Assembly: GCA_035536775.1 (NCBI GenBank)
Contig: DATLNM010000026.1
Span: 1-58,263, forward strand
Direction of reading: 5' to 3'
Length of the DNA stretch: 58,263 nucleotides
From: DATLNM01 sp035536775
Lineage (GTDB): Bacteria > Actinomycetota > CADDZG01 > WHSQ01
In this document: one piece after another, positions 18,406 to 27,278 of the stretch
Layout: each line of letters begins with the position of its first letter
Position numbering within the stretch: position 1 is the first letter of the stretch
Made by a program: the position numbers and the translations under genes
The notes under the pieces: generated by a model
Database searches by the model: none
Told to the model about the DNA's origin: nothing
Seen by the model: the letters and a program-made list of their open reading frames with translations, nothing else

Positions 18406-18424
18406 AACTCCCAGTGTGGGAGTT
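18406..18424 (-). terminator. groESL terminator, proximal hairpin overlapping the stop codon
   Basis: Minus-strand AACTCCCA-CAC-TGGGAGTT, a perfect 8-bp stem followed by TGGTTTG. It starts within the groEL TAA codon, so ribosomes finishing groEL would cover its first arm. Confidence 0.6.
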
Positions 18425-20060
18425 ACATCATGCCGCCCATGCCACCCATGCCGTGGTCGTGGCCGGCGTGGCCGGCATCGGACTCCTCGACGGGCTTGTC
18501 GACGATCGTGACCTCGGTCGTGAGCAGGAGCGCGGCGATGGAGCCGGCGTTCTCGAGCGCGGAGCGGGTGACCCTGGCGGGGTCGATGATCCCGGCAGCG
18601 AGCAGGTCGACGTACTCACCTGTCGCCGCGTTCAACCCGTGACCCGGCTTCTCGTTACGAACCCGGTCCACGACGACGCCGCCTTCGAGGCCGGCGTTGT
18701 TGGCGATCCACCACAGGGGCGCTTGCAGCGCCTCGGCGACCGTGCGAGCGCCGGCAGCCTCGTCACCCACGAGCTCGAGGGCGTCGATCGCCTCACGAGC
18801 ACGCACGAGCGTGACGCCACCACCCGGAACGACGCCTTCCTCGACCGCAGCCCGCGTGGCCGAGACGGAGTCCTCGATACGGTGCTTTTTCTCCTTGAGC
18901 TCGACCTCGGTCGCAGCTCCGACCTTGAGGACGGCGACGCCGCCGGACAGCTTGGCGAGACGCTCCTGGAGCTTCTCTTTGTCCCAGTCGGAGTCACTAC
19001 GCTCGACCTCGGCACGGATCTGCTCGATTCGACCTTTGATCTCGGACGCGTCGCCCGCACCCTCGACGATCGTGGTGTTGTCCTTTGCGACGACCACCTT
19101 GCGAGCGGTGCCGAGCATGTCGAGGGTGATCGAGTCCAGCTTGAGCCCGATCTCCTCGCTGATGACCTGACCACCGGTCAGCACCGCGATGTCCTGCAGC
19201 ATCGCCTTCCGGCGATCGCCGAACCCGGGAGCCTTGATCGCGACGGAGTTGAAGATGCCGCGGATCTTGTTCACCACGAGTGTCGCGAGCGCCTCGCCCT
19301 CGACGTCCTCGCAGATGATGACCAGCGGCTTACCGGCCTGGATGACCTTCTCGAGAACCGGAAGGAGGTCCCTCGCCGAAGAGATCTTCTGCTGCGCGAG
19401 GAGGATGTAGGCGTCTTCGAGGACGGCCTCCATACGGTCCTGGTCGCTGATGAAGTACGGCGAGATGTAGCCCTTGTCGAACTGCATGCCCTCGACCAGC
19501 TCGAGCTCGAGGCCGAAGGTGTTGGACTCCTCGACGGTGATGACGCCGTCCTTGCCGACCTTGTCCATCGCCTCGGCGACCATCTCGCCGATCTCGGGGT
19601 CGTTGTTGGCCGAGATGGAGGCGACGTGAGCGATCTGGTCGCGTCCTTCGACGTCACGTGCTTGCGACTTGATGGAGTCGACGGCCGCGGCGACGGCCTT
19701 CTCGATGCCGCGCTTCAGAGCCATCGGGTTCGCGCCTGCGGCGACGTTCTGGAGTCCGGCCTTGACCATCGCCTGAGCAAGCACGGTGGCCGTCGTCGTA
19801 CCGTCGCCGGCAACGTCGTTGGTCTTGGTGGCGACTTCCTTGACGAGCTGGGCACCCATGTTCTCCCATGGGTCATCGAGCTCGATCTCCTTGGCGATCG
19901 TCACACCGTCGTTCGTGATCGTCGGCGCGCCCCACTTCTTGTCGAGCACGACGTTACGGCCCTTCGGGCCGATCGTGACGCGCACGGCATTGGCGAGCCG
20001 GTTAACACCGTTCTCGAGGCCGCGACGAGCGTCCTCATCGAATTTGATTATCTTGGACAT
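18423..20060 (-). CDS. groL: Chaperonin GroEL (HSP60)
   Basis: 545 residues, full length. Begins MSKIIKFDEDARRGLENGVN and carries the ATP-binding DGTTTATVLAQAM stretch, the apical and equatorial signature segments (AAVEEGVVPGGGVTLVRA), and a C-terminal tail HDHGMGGMGGMM, the Gly-Met repeat that fills the folding cavity. Forms the double seven-mer ring working with GroES. It starts four bases after groES and is controlled from the same CIRCE-marked promoter. The tail contains extra histidines (AGHAGHDH), typical of actinobacterial copies of one subtype. Confidence 0.98.
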   Translation of the reverse strand: MSKIIKFDEDARRGLENGVNRLANAVRVTIGPKGRNVVLDKKWGAPTITNDGVTIAKEIELDDPWENMGAQLVKEVATKTNDVAGDGTTTATVLAQAMVKAGLQNVAAGANPMALKRGIEKAVAAAVDSIKSQARDVEGRDQIAHVASISANNDPEIGEMVAEAMDKVGKDGVITVEESNTFGLELELVEGMQFDKGYISPYFISDQDRMEAVLEDAYILLAQQKISSARDLLPVLEKVIQAGKPLVIICEDVEGEALATLVVNKIRGIFNSVAIKAPGFGDRRKAMLQDIAVLTGGQVISEEIGLKLDSITLDMLGTARKVVVAKDNTTIVEGAGDASEIKGRIEQIRAEVERSDSDWDKEKLQERLAKLSGGVAVLKVGAATEVELKEKKHRIEDSVSATRAAVEEGVVPGGGVTLVRAREAIDALELVGDEAAGARTVAEALQAPLWWIANNAGLEGGVVVDRVRNEKPGHGLNAATGEYVDLLAAGIIDPARVTRSALENAGSIAALLLTTEVTIVDKPVEESDAGHAGHDHGMGGMGGMM

Positions 20061-20064
20061 CCGC

Positions 20065-20373
20065 TTAACCCAGAACCGCTAGGACGTCACGGGCCGAGAG
20101 GATCAGCAGCTCTTCGCCGTCGATCTTGATCTCGGTGCCGCCGTACTTCGAGTACACGACGCGGTCGCCCTCTTTGACATCGAGGGGGATGAGGTCACCG
20201 GTGTTGTCGCTGCGCTTACCGGGGCCTACCGCGAGGACGGTGCCCTCCTGGGGCTTCTCCTTGGCGGTGTCGGGGATGACGATGCCGGAGACGGTGGTCT
20301 CTTCGCCCTCTTCGGGACGAACGAGGATCCGGTCCTCGAGCGGGGTGATCTTCGTCTTGGTAGACGTAGCCAT
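20065..20373 (-). CDS. groS: Co-chaperonin GroES (HSP10)
   Basis: 102 residues from ATG 20373, which has AGGAGG six bases upstream. Full-length family member: KITPLEDRILVRP at the start, the mobile loop EGEETTVSGIVIPDTAKEK that contacts GroEL, and YSKYGGTEIKIDGEELLILS near the end. First gene of the groES-groEL operon. Confidence 0.98.
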   Translation of the reverse strand: MATSTKTKITPLEDRILVRPEEGEETTVSGIVIPDTAKEKPQEGTVLAVGPGKRSDNTGDLIPLDVKEGDRVVYSKYGGTEIKIDGEELLILSARDVLAVLG

Positions 20374-20416
20374 GCACAACCTCCTGGGGTCGTAGACGGG
20401 CGGTTCCGATACTCGA

Positions 20417-20443
20417 TTAGCACTCTAACCGAGCGAGTGCTAA
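20417..20443. promoter_or_regulatory. CIRCE element (HrcA operator)
   Basis: TTAGCACTC, nine bases, GAGTGCTAA: an exact match to the CIRCE consensus. It lies immediately downstream of the groES -10 box, so it covers the expected transcription start, and bound HrcA would block initiation. No hrcA gene is in the window. Confidence 0.97.
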
Positions 20444-20471
20444 GAGTAGCCGCGACCCCCCAGAGGGTCAA
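20443..20471 (-). promoter_or_regulatory. groES-groEL promoter
   Basis: TTGACC (20466-20471), 17 bases, TACTCT (20443-20448) on the minus strand, with CIRCE starting at the last base of the -10. A second TTGACC lies 14 bases further upstream (20480-20485). Confidence 0.75.
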
Positions 20472-20490
20472 ATCGAGGGGGTCAAAATGG

Positions 20491-21564
20491 TTAGGCCAGC
20501 GGGAGGTTGGGGTCGGGCGAAGCGTCGAGGCCCGTGTATTGGCCCCGCCGTAGCATCGCGGTCGCGCACGCCGCGACCATCGCCGCGTTGTCCGTGCACA
20601 GCTCCATCGGAGGGATGAAGACAGCCACTCCCCGGTCGGCGCACGCCGTAGTGAGGCCCCCTCGGAGGCCCGAGTTCGCGGCGACTCCCCCGCACAGGAA
20701 GAGCTTGTCCGCTCCGACGTGCGCAACGGCCGCCATCGTCTTCGACACTTCGAGGTCGACCACTGCCTTCTGGAACGAGGCCGCGATGTCTTCGACCACG
20801 ATCGAGCCTCCGGTGGCTTCGATCTTTCGCACATAGTTGATGACGGCCGTCTTCAGGCCCGAGTACGAGACATCGAAGCCCGGCTCGTTGATCATCGGGC
20901 GTGGGAACGGGATGGCATCAGGGTTCCCCAGCAACGACAACCGGTCGATCTCGGGCCCCCCCGGGTAGTCGAGTCCGAGGAAGCGTGCGACCTTGTCGAA
21001 CGCTTCGCCCGCGGCGTCGTCGATGGTCCCGCCCAGGATCTCGTAGTTGCGCTCGCCCTTCACGTCCACGAGCAACGTGTGGCCGCCCGAGATGATGAGG
21101 GCCACACCGGGGAAGCGCGCAGTTGGATGTGCGATGAGGTTCGAGTAGAGGTGGGCCTCGAGGTGGTTCACACCGGCGAACGGGATCTCGAGCACCGCTG
21201 CGATCGCCTTGCCGGCCGCGACTCCGACCAGGAGCGAGCCCATCAGGCCCGGACCCTGTGTCGCACCAACGCCATCGAGATCCCAGAACGTCGCGTCGGC
21301 CTCGAGCAGCGCCTCGCCGATCGCCGGCGTAACGGCTTCGACGTGTGCGCGCGCGGCGACCTCCGGAACGATCCCGCCGAACTCACCATGGAGCTCACCT
21401 TGGGAGACGATGACGTTCGAAAGCACCTCGCGCCCGCCTTTGACGACCGCTACCGAGGTCTCATCGCACGATGTCTCGATCCCGAGGACCAGGCAGTCCT
21501 CGTCCCAGTCGCCGAGGATGGCCTCCTGGGTCTGAAGCCCCGGCGCGGTCATCGTCGAGCTCAT
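20491..21564 (-). CDS. tsaD: tRNA N6-adenosine threonylcarbamoyltransferase TsaD
   Basis: Catalytic subunit that transfers the threonylcarbamoyl group to A37 of ANN-reading tRNAs, working with TsaB and TsaE. 357 residues: a short extra N-terminus, then VLGIETSCDETSVAVV, the metal-binding ARAHVEAVTP, GPGLMGSLLVGVAAGKA and LCGGVAANSGLR, all expected for the ASKHA fold. Its ATG overlaps the rimI stop (ATGA). Last gene before the groES promoter region. Confidence 0.96.
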   Translation of the reverse strand: MSSTMTAPGLQTQEAILGDWDEDCLVLGIETSCDETSVAVVKGGREVLSNVIVSQGELHGEFGGIVPEVAARAHVEAVTPAIGEALLEADATFWDLDGVGATQGPGLMGSLLVGVAAGKAIAAVLEIPFAGVNHLEAHLYSNLIAHPTARFPGVALIISGGHTLLVDVKGERNYEILGGTIDDAAGEAFDKVARFLGLDYPGGPEIDRLSLLGNPDAIPFPRPMINEPGFDVSYSGLKTAVINYVRKIEATGGSIVVEDIAASFQKAVVDLEVSKTMAAVAHVGADKLFLCGGVAANSGLRGGLTTACADRGVAVFIPPMELCTDNAAMVAACATAMLRRGQYTGLDASPDPNLPLA

Positions 21565-22106
21565 GGGGCGACCCCGTCCAGCTCCTCGCGGATCGCCGCG
21601 AGCCTCCGCCGGTAGTCCGTCGATAGCGGGTCCCGCACGACCATCAGCAGCGCGTCTTCGCGTGTCTCGATGTAGTAGCCCTTGCGGACGCCTTCGATCA
21701 CGAACCCGAACTTGCCGTACATGGACTGCGCGACGAGGTTCGTGACCCTCACCTCGAGCGAGATGACATCGGACCCTCGCGCGATCGCTTCCGTGATGAT
21801 CGTGATTAGCAGCCTCGAACCAACTCGACGTCCGTGGAAGTGAGGATCGACCGCGATGTTCGTGACGTGCGCATCCCCCACGGTGAACATCATGCCCGCG
21901 TAACCGACGACCTCACCTGCGTGGCGCGCTACGAGATACGTTCGCGACGAGCGTTGCGCCAATTCGGACATGAACAACGACGTGCTCCACGGCCGAGGGT
22001 AGACCTGGGTTTCGATCGCGATCACGCCGCGCAGATGCCTCCGGCGCATGCGTGTCAGCTCGATGTCCTGCAACGGATCGTCGGCGCGGCGCCGAGCGAG
22101 AGCCAC
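21561..22106 (-). CDS. rimI: Ribosomal-protein-alanine N-acetyltransferase RimI
   Basis: GNAT protein that acetylates the N-terminal alanine of ribosomal protein S18 in studied bacteria. Core: VYPRPWSTSLF, AHVTNIAVDPHFHGRRVGSRLL with the acetyl-CoA loop, and EVRVTNLVAQSMYGKFGFVIEGVRKGYY split over the typical C-terminal half. I start at GTG 22106, which overlaps the tsaB stop by one base and has GAAGGGACGGGG upstream (181 residues); an in-frame ATG at 22142 would add 12 residues but lacks a binding site. Placed between tsaB and tsaD as in many actinobacteria. Confidence 0.88.
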   Translation of the reverse strand: MALARRRADDPLQDIELTRMRRRHLRGVIAIETQVYPRPWSTSLFMSELAQRSSRTYLVARHAGEVVGYAGMMFTVGDAHVTNIAVDPHFHGRRVGSRLLITIITEAIARGSDVISLEVRVTNLVAQSMYGKFGFVIEGVRKGYYIETREDALLMVVRDPLSTDYRRRLAAIREELDGVAP

Positions 22107-22816
22107 TAGCCCCGTCCCTTCTCGTTGCGTATCCGTTCCCATTCGATGGGCTTGGCAGAGCGTCGCAGATAAAGCGGCTTCAGGTGGTACAGCGAGTCGA
22201 AGTCCTCTCGATACATCCGCGGCAAGGCCAATTCCACCAGAGCACGGGCGTCGGGGAAGGAATTGCTCATCGTCCCCATCTCGACAGGCTCGAGATCCTC
22301 GAACATGTTGCGATAGAGCAATGACCCATTTCCAACCATCAGTACCTCTTCACGGCGTGACTCGATGCCCACGGCGAGGCGTTCGGGCCGCTCGACCCGG
22401 TATTCGCTCATCCTCTGGATACCGCCGGGAGAGCTCCGGTAGAAGGCATGGAAGACCTCGTTGCGCCGTGCGTCGAGCACGGCACAGATCGTCTTGGCCG
22501 AATACCTCAGCTCGTACGCGACCAGGTCGAGGCTCGCCATGCCTACGATCGGGACCGACAGCGTCTGAGCGAGCGTCTTCGCGGTGGCGATTCCGACGCG
22601 CATCCCCGTGAAAAGCCCCGGCCCCAGGCTGACGGCTACACCGCCGATGTTTCGGTAACCGAGCCCGGCCTCGTCGAGGCAGAAGCGGATCGCCGGAAGG
22701 AGGAACTCGTTGTAGCTCGCCCCCCTCGACACGAGCGCGCTGGCGACGACGCCTTGCTCCGATCCGATCGCCACGCTTGCCTGGGGCGTCGACGTCTCGA
22801 TGCCGAGCACCAGCAT
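22106..22816 (-). CDS. tsaB: TsaB, tRNA threonylcarbamoyladenosine biosynthesis protein
   Basis: 236 residues from ATG 22816. Its ATG shares a base with the tsaE stop (TGATG). MLVLGIETSTPQASVAIG and the GPGLFTGMRVGIATAKTLAQ signature identify the TsaB paralogue of TsaD. The protein is the platform on which TsaD and TsaE assemble; it is inactive as a transferase itself. Confidence 0.94.
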   Translation of the reverse strand: MLVLGIETSTPQASVAIGSEQGVVASALVSRGASYNEFLLPAIRFCLDEAGLGYRNIGGVAVSLGPGLFTGMRVGIATAKTLAQTLSVPIVGMASLDLVAYELRYSAKTICAVLDARRNEVFHAFYRSSPGGIQRMSEYRVERPERLAVGIESRREEVLMVGNGSLLYRNMFEDLEPVEMGTMSNSFPDARALVELALPRMYREDFDSLYHLKPLYLRRSAKPIEWERIRNEKGRG

Positions 22817-23373
22817 CAGACTCCCCCCTCGAGCAAGCCTTCGGAGAACCGTGCTTGTGAGGACTGCTCGGATGACGCTGCGTCGAGCAACGCTTCCGCC
22901 GTCAGTCTCATGCTCATCAGCTTGTGGGCCCATTCTGGGCCGCGCGCTCGGTACGTCACGAGGCGCTCACTTTCCTCGCCTGCCACGCTCCTGCGAAGCT
23001 CGATCTCGAGGAAACGCACCGGTAGAAGAGGGCCTACCGCCTCTCCCCATTCGACGACGAGGACGGCCTCGGGATCGAGAAGCTCCTCGAACCCGAGGTC
23101 GTATACCTCCTGGAAGGAGTTCAACCGGTAGATATCGACGTGCACGACGGGATAGCGACCGACGTACTCGTGCACGATGGTGAAGCTGGGACTGGTGATC
23201 CTCGTCTCGACACCGAGCGCCGCTCCAAGCCCCTGCACGAAGGTGGTCTTGCCTGCGCCGAGGTCGCCGCCGAGGCTGATGACGTCACCGGGAAGCAGTG
23301 TGGGAGCCAGAGCTGCTCCGAGGATCCGAGTTTCCTCAGCGGATCGGCTTAGGACGGACAACAGCGGGTTCAT
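22816..23373 (-). CDS. tsaE: TsaE, tRNA threonylcarbamoyladenosine biosynthesis ATPase
   Basis: 185 residues from ATG 23373, which overlaps the stop of the glycosylase gene by four bases. The P-loop GGDLGAGKTTFVQGLG, TSPSFTIVHEY and HVDIYRL are the family signature; the small ATPase drives the TsaB-TsaD cycle. A tail of about 45 residues after the conserved part (from SERLVTYRARG on) is longer than in minimal TsaE proteins, and its function is unclear. Confidence 0.94.
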   Translation of the reverse strand: MNPLLSVLSRSAEETRILGAALAPTLLPGDVISLGGDLGAGKTTFVQGLGAALGVETRITSPSFTIVHEYVGRYPVVHVDIYRLNSFQEVYDLGFEELLDPEAVLVVEWGEAVGPLLPVRFLEIELRRSVAGEESERLVTYRARGPEWAHKLMSMRLTAEALLDAASSEQSSQARFSEGLLEGGV

Positions 23374-23996
23374 TGGAACAACTCCAGTTGTTCCTTCGGG
23401 GCGGCATGTGCCGCAGCGGCACGCGCCTCGTCCGCCGAATCGAGCTCCTCTTTCGCGACCGCGAGATCTGCCCGCATCGCATCGATCGGCGCGAGGCCTC
23501 CGAAGCGTCCCCCTCTCAGAGCCGCGGCCGGATGGAAGGTTGGGATGACGGTTGCCCCTCGTCGCTCGTAACGCTTTCCGCGCGCCTTGGTGATGCCGAT
23601 CGTCTCCTCGAGTATGTAGCGCGTCGCGAAGTTTCCGAGCGTGACGATCACGTCGGGCTTCATGTGCGCGAGCTGTGCATCCAAGAATGGCGCGCACGTC
23701 TCGATCTCGTCGGGCATGGGATCTCGATTACCCGGAGGGCGGCACTTCAGCACGTTCACGATCGCGGCGCGTGACCGGTCGATGCCAACCTCGGCCAACA
23801 GCTTGTCGAGTAGCTGCCCGGCCGCGCCGACGAAGGGGACCCCCTGCTTGTCCTCGTGGAAGCCGGGGGCCTCACCGATGAAGACGAGGTCGCCGTCGAG
23901 GTTCCCCCCGGCCCATACGACTTGGGTACGACCCTCGTGCAAACGGCAGCGCGTGCATGCCAGCGCCTCGAGCCTGATGGTGTTGATGTCAATCAT
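23370..23996 (-). CDS. Type 4 (iron-sulfur) uracil-DNA glycosylase
   Basis: Removes uracil from DNA. 208 residues from ATG 23996. Cluster ligands appear as CTRCRLHEGR near the N-terminus and LKCRPPGNRDPMPDEIETC in the middle; GEAPGFHEDKQG is the active-site motif A of the family-4 enzymes and TFHPAAALR is motif B. The gene follows the M29 peptidase after two bases and overlaps tsaE, so it belongs to the same transcript. Confidence 0.93.
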   Translation of the reverse strand: MIDINTIRLEALACTRCRLHEGRTQVVWAGGNLDGDLVFIGEAPGFHEDKQGVPFVGAAGQLLDKLLAEVGIDRSRAAIVNVLKCRPPGNRDPMPDEIETCAPFLDAQLAHMKPDVIVTLGNFATRYILEETIGITKARGKRYERRGATVIPTFHPAAALRGGRFGGLAPIDAMRADLAVAKEELDSADEARAAAAHAAPKEQLELFQ

Positions 23997-23998
23997 GA

Positions 23999-25102
23999 CT
24001 AAATGACGATCTTGCCGTCCTCCATGAAGACGTCTCCGTCCACCGTGATGCGACCTCCGCGACGGAGATCGCACACCATGTCCCAGTGGACGGCGGATTC
24101 GTTGACGCCTCCGCTCTCCGGATACGAGGCCCCCGCCGCGAGATGGACCGTGCCGCCGATCTTCTCGTCGAGCAGGATCTCGCCGGTGAAGCCCGTGATG
24201 CCGTAATTGGTTCCGATACCGAGCTCTCCGAGGATCCGCGCGCCGGGATCGGTGTCCAGCGTCTTGACGAGGAACTCCTCGTTGCGCTTCGCCCGTGCGT
24301 CGACGATCTTGCCGTTTTCGAATTCGAGCCTGATTCCTTCTACGGCTTGGCCGCCATAGATCGCCGGGTACGTGAACGACACATGGCCACGCGTCTTGTC
24401 CTCGATCGGTCCGGTGAAGATCTCGCCGTCTGGGAAATTCTCCTCACCATTCGCGGGCAGAAAGGTGCGCCCCCCGACCTCGAGGATGAGGTCGGTGCCT
24501 TCGCCTTCGATGTGGACCTCGTTACGTCCTTCCATCCACGCGATGAGCTCAGCATGCCGGTCGGCGAGCTTGCGCCACTCGGCGACCGGGTCTGCCGCCT
24601 CGATGAGACACGCGCCGTAATAGAAGTCCTCGTATTCCGCGAGGCTCATTTCGGCGTCCATCGCGTGCGCCTCGGTCGGGTACAACGTCACATTCCAGCG
24701 CAGCTCACCGGCCGCGGCACGTTCCATGAACCGATCGAGGAGTGGCTGCCGCGCGCGTGCGGTCGTTGTCTGAGCATCGGGATCGACGCGCGAGAGCTGA
24801 CGTGTGTTCGTGTCGCTGATGATCGTGAACGAGGCGTCGAGATTGTCCATCATCCAGCGGTCGGTGTCCCACACGTACTCGAGCTGATGCTTCTTGGCGA
24901 AGCGGAAGAAGATCGGCTCGGCGCGCGGGATGGACGCCCGGATCATCGGATAGGCGCCCTTCTCGAGGCAGCGCTGATAGATGGCAAGGATCAGCGGCTC
25001 TGCGGCGTAGCTCCCCTTGATGCTGACGAGGTCGCCCTCTTTGATCTTGGTCGAGTACCCCACGAGGATGTCGGCGAGTTTCTCTGCTCGGTCGTCTCTC
25101 AT
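23999..25102 (-). CDS. M29-family aminopeptidase
   Basis: 367 residues, near the usual length of thermophilic-type (AmpS/PepS) metallo-aminopeptidases. Recognisable are the N-terminal VGYSTKIKEGDLVSIKG domain, EGEGTDLILEVGGRTF, NFPDGEIFTGPIEDKTRG with the metal ligands, ELGIGTNYGITGFTGEILLDEK, and HWDMVCDLRRGG at the end. Releases N-terminal residues from peptides in the cytoplasm. The ATG overlaps the alpha/beta hydrolase stop (ATGA). Confidence 0.92.
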   Translation of the reverse strand: MRDDRAEKLADILVGYSTKIKEGDLVSIKGSYAAEPLILAIYQRCLEKGAYPMIRASIPRAEPIFFRFAKKHQLEYVWDTDRWMMDNLDASFTIISDTNTRQLSRVDPDAQTTTARARQPLLDRFMERAAAGELRWNVTLYPTEAHAMDAEMSLAEYEDFYYGACLIEAADPVAEWRKLADRHAELIAWMEGRNEVHIEGEGTDLILEVGGRTFLPANGEENFPDGEIFTGPIEDKTRGHVSFTYPAIYGGQAVEGIRLEFENGKIVDARAKRNEEFLVKTLDTDPGARILGELGIGTNYGITGFTGEILLDEKIGGTVHLAAGASYPESGGVNESAVHWDMVCDLRRGGRITVDGDVFMEDGKIVI

Positions 25103-26136
25103 TGTCCGTGAGGGCCTCCTGCCCCAAGCTGATCGTCGAAGAACCGTTCGAGCATCGTATTGAACTCACGGTGCCGCTCCATCATGAGCATGTGCCCTGC
25201 CCCTTCGAGGAGGCGTAGCTCTGCCTTCGGCAGGTGTGCGGCGAGGTACTCGGACGCTTGTGGAGCGGTGATGTGATCCTTCGAACCGCCCACCACGAGG
25301 ACGGGCAACCTGATCTCGTCGAGATAGTCCCGCATGTCAAAGTCCCGGTACGACTTGATGAGGTCGAAGATGACGTCGCTCGGAGTGTCGGCCAGCATGT
25401 CGTAGGTGAAATCGATCTGCTTCGCCGACGCGGCAGGACCGAATCCGATCATCGAGACCGCAATGAACAGAGCGTCGGAAGGACGCACGATCTTCCGGAG
25501 CCGGTCCACGTATCGGGAACCGGGGCCCATCATCTCGAGAGGTCTTCGGATCCATCGATCCAGTTGCGCGATCGCGGCTCCGCCCCCGGTCGTCTCGGCA
25601 AGCGGCCGGTAGCTCGTGGTCACGAGGACGAGGCCACACACGACGGACCCCATGAGATCGGGACGCCTGCGGCATAGCTCCATAGCAACCGCCCCTCCGA
25701 CCGAGTGACCGACGAGGACCACTTCTTCTAACCCGCTCTCTTCGATCACGGCTTCGAGATCCGCCGCAAGCACTTCGATCGAGAAGTCGGCGTCGCCCTT
25801 GGGGACGGAACGCCCGTGGCCACGCAGGTCGTAGAAGACGAGGCGGTGATCCCCGATGCCAGGAAGCTGGTAATGCCACATGTCCGTCCTGAGGGCGGAA
25901 CCGTGGATGAACACCGCGCCTCGCGCCCCCGGAGGCCCGGCCTCCTCGATGAAGACCCCCGCGCCATCGGGGCGCTCGAGCCGGCGCGATCTGATCCCCC
26001 GGCGCTCCCCGAACTGCTCCGAGGCTTCAGGATCGTTGCGGCGGCGGCGCTGAACCATCTGGTGCTGAGCGGCGAGTCCCGCGCCGGCACCCACCGCGGC
26101 GAGACCCAGGGCGAGTAGCCCCTTACGACTTGGCAT
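25099..26136 (-). CDS. Alpha/beta hydrolase with N-terminal membrane anchor
   Basis: 345 residues. A hydrophobic helix (about 5-23) followed by basic residues (QRRRRN) suggests a membrane tether or uncleaved signal. The hydrolase core has HGSALRTDMW (oxyanion region), VGHSVGG (nucleophile Ser), SKDHIT (acid) and GAGHMLMMER (catalytic His), so the triad is complete. The substrate is unknown; esters or lactones are usual. Its start lies inside the last codons of alr (14-bp overlap). Confidence 0.88.
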   Translation of the reverse strand: MPSRKGLLALGLAAVGAGAGLAAQHQMVQRRRRNDPEASEQFGERRGIRSRRLERPDGAGVFIEEAGPPGARGAVFIHGSALRTDMWHYQLPGIGDHRLVFYDLRGHGRSVPKGDADFSIEVLAADLEAVIEESGLEEVVLVGHSVGGAVAMELCRRRPDLMGSVVCGLVLVTTSYRPLAETTGGGAAIAQLDRWIRRPLEMMGPGSRYVDRLRKIVRPSDALFIAVSMIGFGPAASAKQIDFTYDMLADTPSDVIFDLIKSYRDFDMRDYLDEIRLPVLVVGGSKDHITAPQASEYLAAHLPKAELRLLEGAGHMLMMERHREFNTMLERFFDDQLGAGGPHGQ

Positions 26137-27274
26137 CAGGGATGTATATCCGAGGGACCCGCGACGGTATGCGAGTCGTGATCTCGTAATTGATCGTGCC
26201 GCTCAATCGCGCTAACTCTTCTGCGGTTATCGCGTCGTCGCCATCGGTCCCGACAAGGGTGACGACGTCGCCGATCGCGGCTTCGTCGGCTCCGATATCG
26301 ACCATGAACTGATCCATGCACACAGTCCCCGAGAGCCGGTAGCGAATGCCCCCGATGAGGACGTCGGCCTTGCCAGAGAACGCGCGCGAGTAGCCGTCCG
26401 CGTATCCCGCGGGCACCGTCACTACGCGTCCAGAACGTTTGAGCTCGTACTGGAGCCCGTAGGACAGAGCCTCCCCCGCCGGCACCTCTTTGATCATGTT
26501 GGCCCGCGCCCTCAGCGCGAGGGCCGGGCGCAGCTCCATCGGCGACGCGATGTCGCCGGGCGAGAGCCCGAAACAGGCGATCCCGCACCGCACCATGTCG
26601 AGGTGCGCGTCGGGCATAGACAGCGTGGCGGCCGAGTTCGCGATGTGCCTGTAACGAAGCGGATAGCCGGCGCGCTCGATGCTCTCGGTCACCTCGACGA
26701 ACAGGTCGAGTTGTTTGCGAGTAAACGGATGATCGGGTTCGTCGGCGACCGCTAGATGGCTCCACGCGCCCTCGAGCTCTAAACCCACGTACGAGCCCAG
26801 CGCCTCGAGCGCCGACGGCAGATCCGAGACCATCAAACCGACGCGGTGCATCCCCGTGTCGATCTTCAGATGAAAAGGGACGCGCTTCCCGGCCGCGCGC
26901 GCAGCCTCATCCAGCGCGCGAGCGAACGGATCGGTATAGATCGTCGGGATCAGGTCATGCGATATCAGTGTTGCGGCGGCCTCGGGTGGTGGCTCTGTGA
27001 ACACGTGGATAGGAACGCCGATGCCGGCTTCGCGCAGATGAAGAGCCTCGGCGACGCGCGCGACACCAAGGCGCGTCGCACCTCCGGCCAGGATGGCATT
27101 TGCCGACGCCGGATTGCCGTGTCCGTAGGCGTATCCCTTGACCACGCCCATGACCTCCGCGCGTCCCACCGATGCCACCAGGGCCCTGGCGTTCGCGGTG
27201 ATAGCGCCGAGGTCGACCTCGGCCCAGACCGGATGTCCGCGTTCGGCCATCTCGCTTCGAGTCAAAGGGTCCAC
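26123..27274 (-). CDS. alr: Alanine racemase
   Basis: Interconverts L- and D-alanine for peptidoglycan. 383 residues from GTG 27274 with AGAGGA upstream. N-terminal PLP barrel: WAEVDLGAITANA, then VMGVVKGYAYGHG with the PLP lysine K46 (most homologues read K-A-D/N-A-Y here; K-G-Y is a variant), DTGMHRVG, and HIANSAATL. The C-terminal beta domain has GEALSYGLQY with the catalytic Tyr and GTVCMDQFMVDIG. It follows nnr after four bases. Confidence 0.95.
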   Translation of the reverse strand: MDPLTRSEMAERGHPVWAEVDLGAITANARALVASVGRAEVMGVVKGYAYGHGNPASANAILAGGATRLGVARVAEALHLREAGIGVPIHVFTEPPPEAAATLISHDLIPTIYTDPFARALDEAARAAGKRVPFHLKIDTGMHRVGLMVSDLPSALEALGSYVGLELEGAWSHLAVADEPDHPFTRKQLDLFVEVTESIERAGYPLRYRHIANSAATLSMPDAHLDMVRCGIACFGLSPGDIASPMELRPALALRARANMIKEVPAGEALSYGLQYELKRSGRVVTVPAGYADGYSRAFSGKADVLIGGIRYRLSGTVCMDQFMVDIGADEAAIGDVVTLVGTDGDDAITAEELARLSGTINYEITTRIPSRVPRIYIPDAKS

Positions 27275-27278
27275 TGGC

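Noticed and set aside
18345..20129. A 594-codon open frame on the plus strand opposite groEL and groES
   Set aside because: It is the antisense shadow of a highly conserved gene; its composition follows the third-codon GC bias of groEL and it has no recognisable domain.
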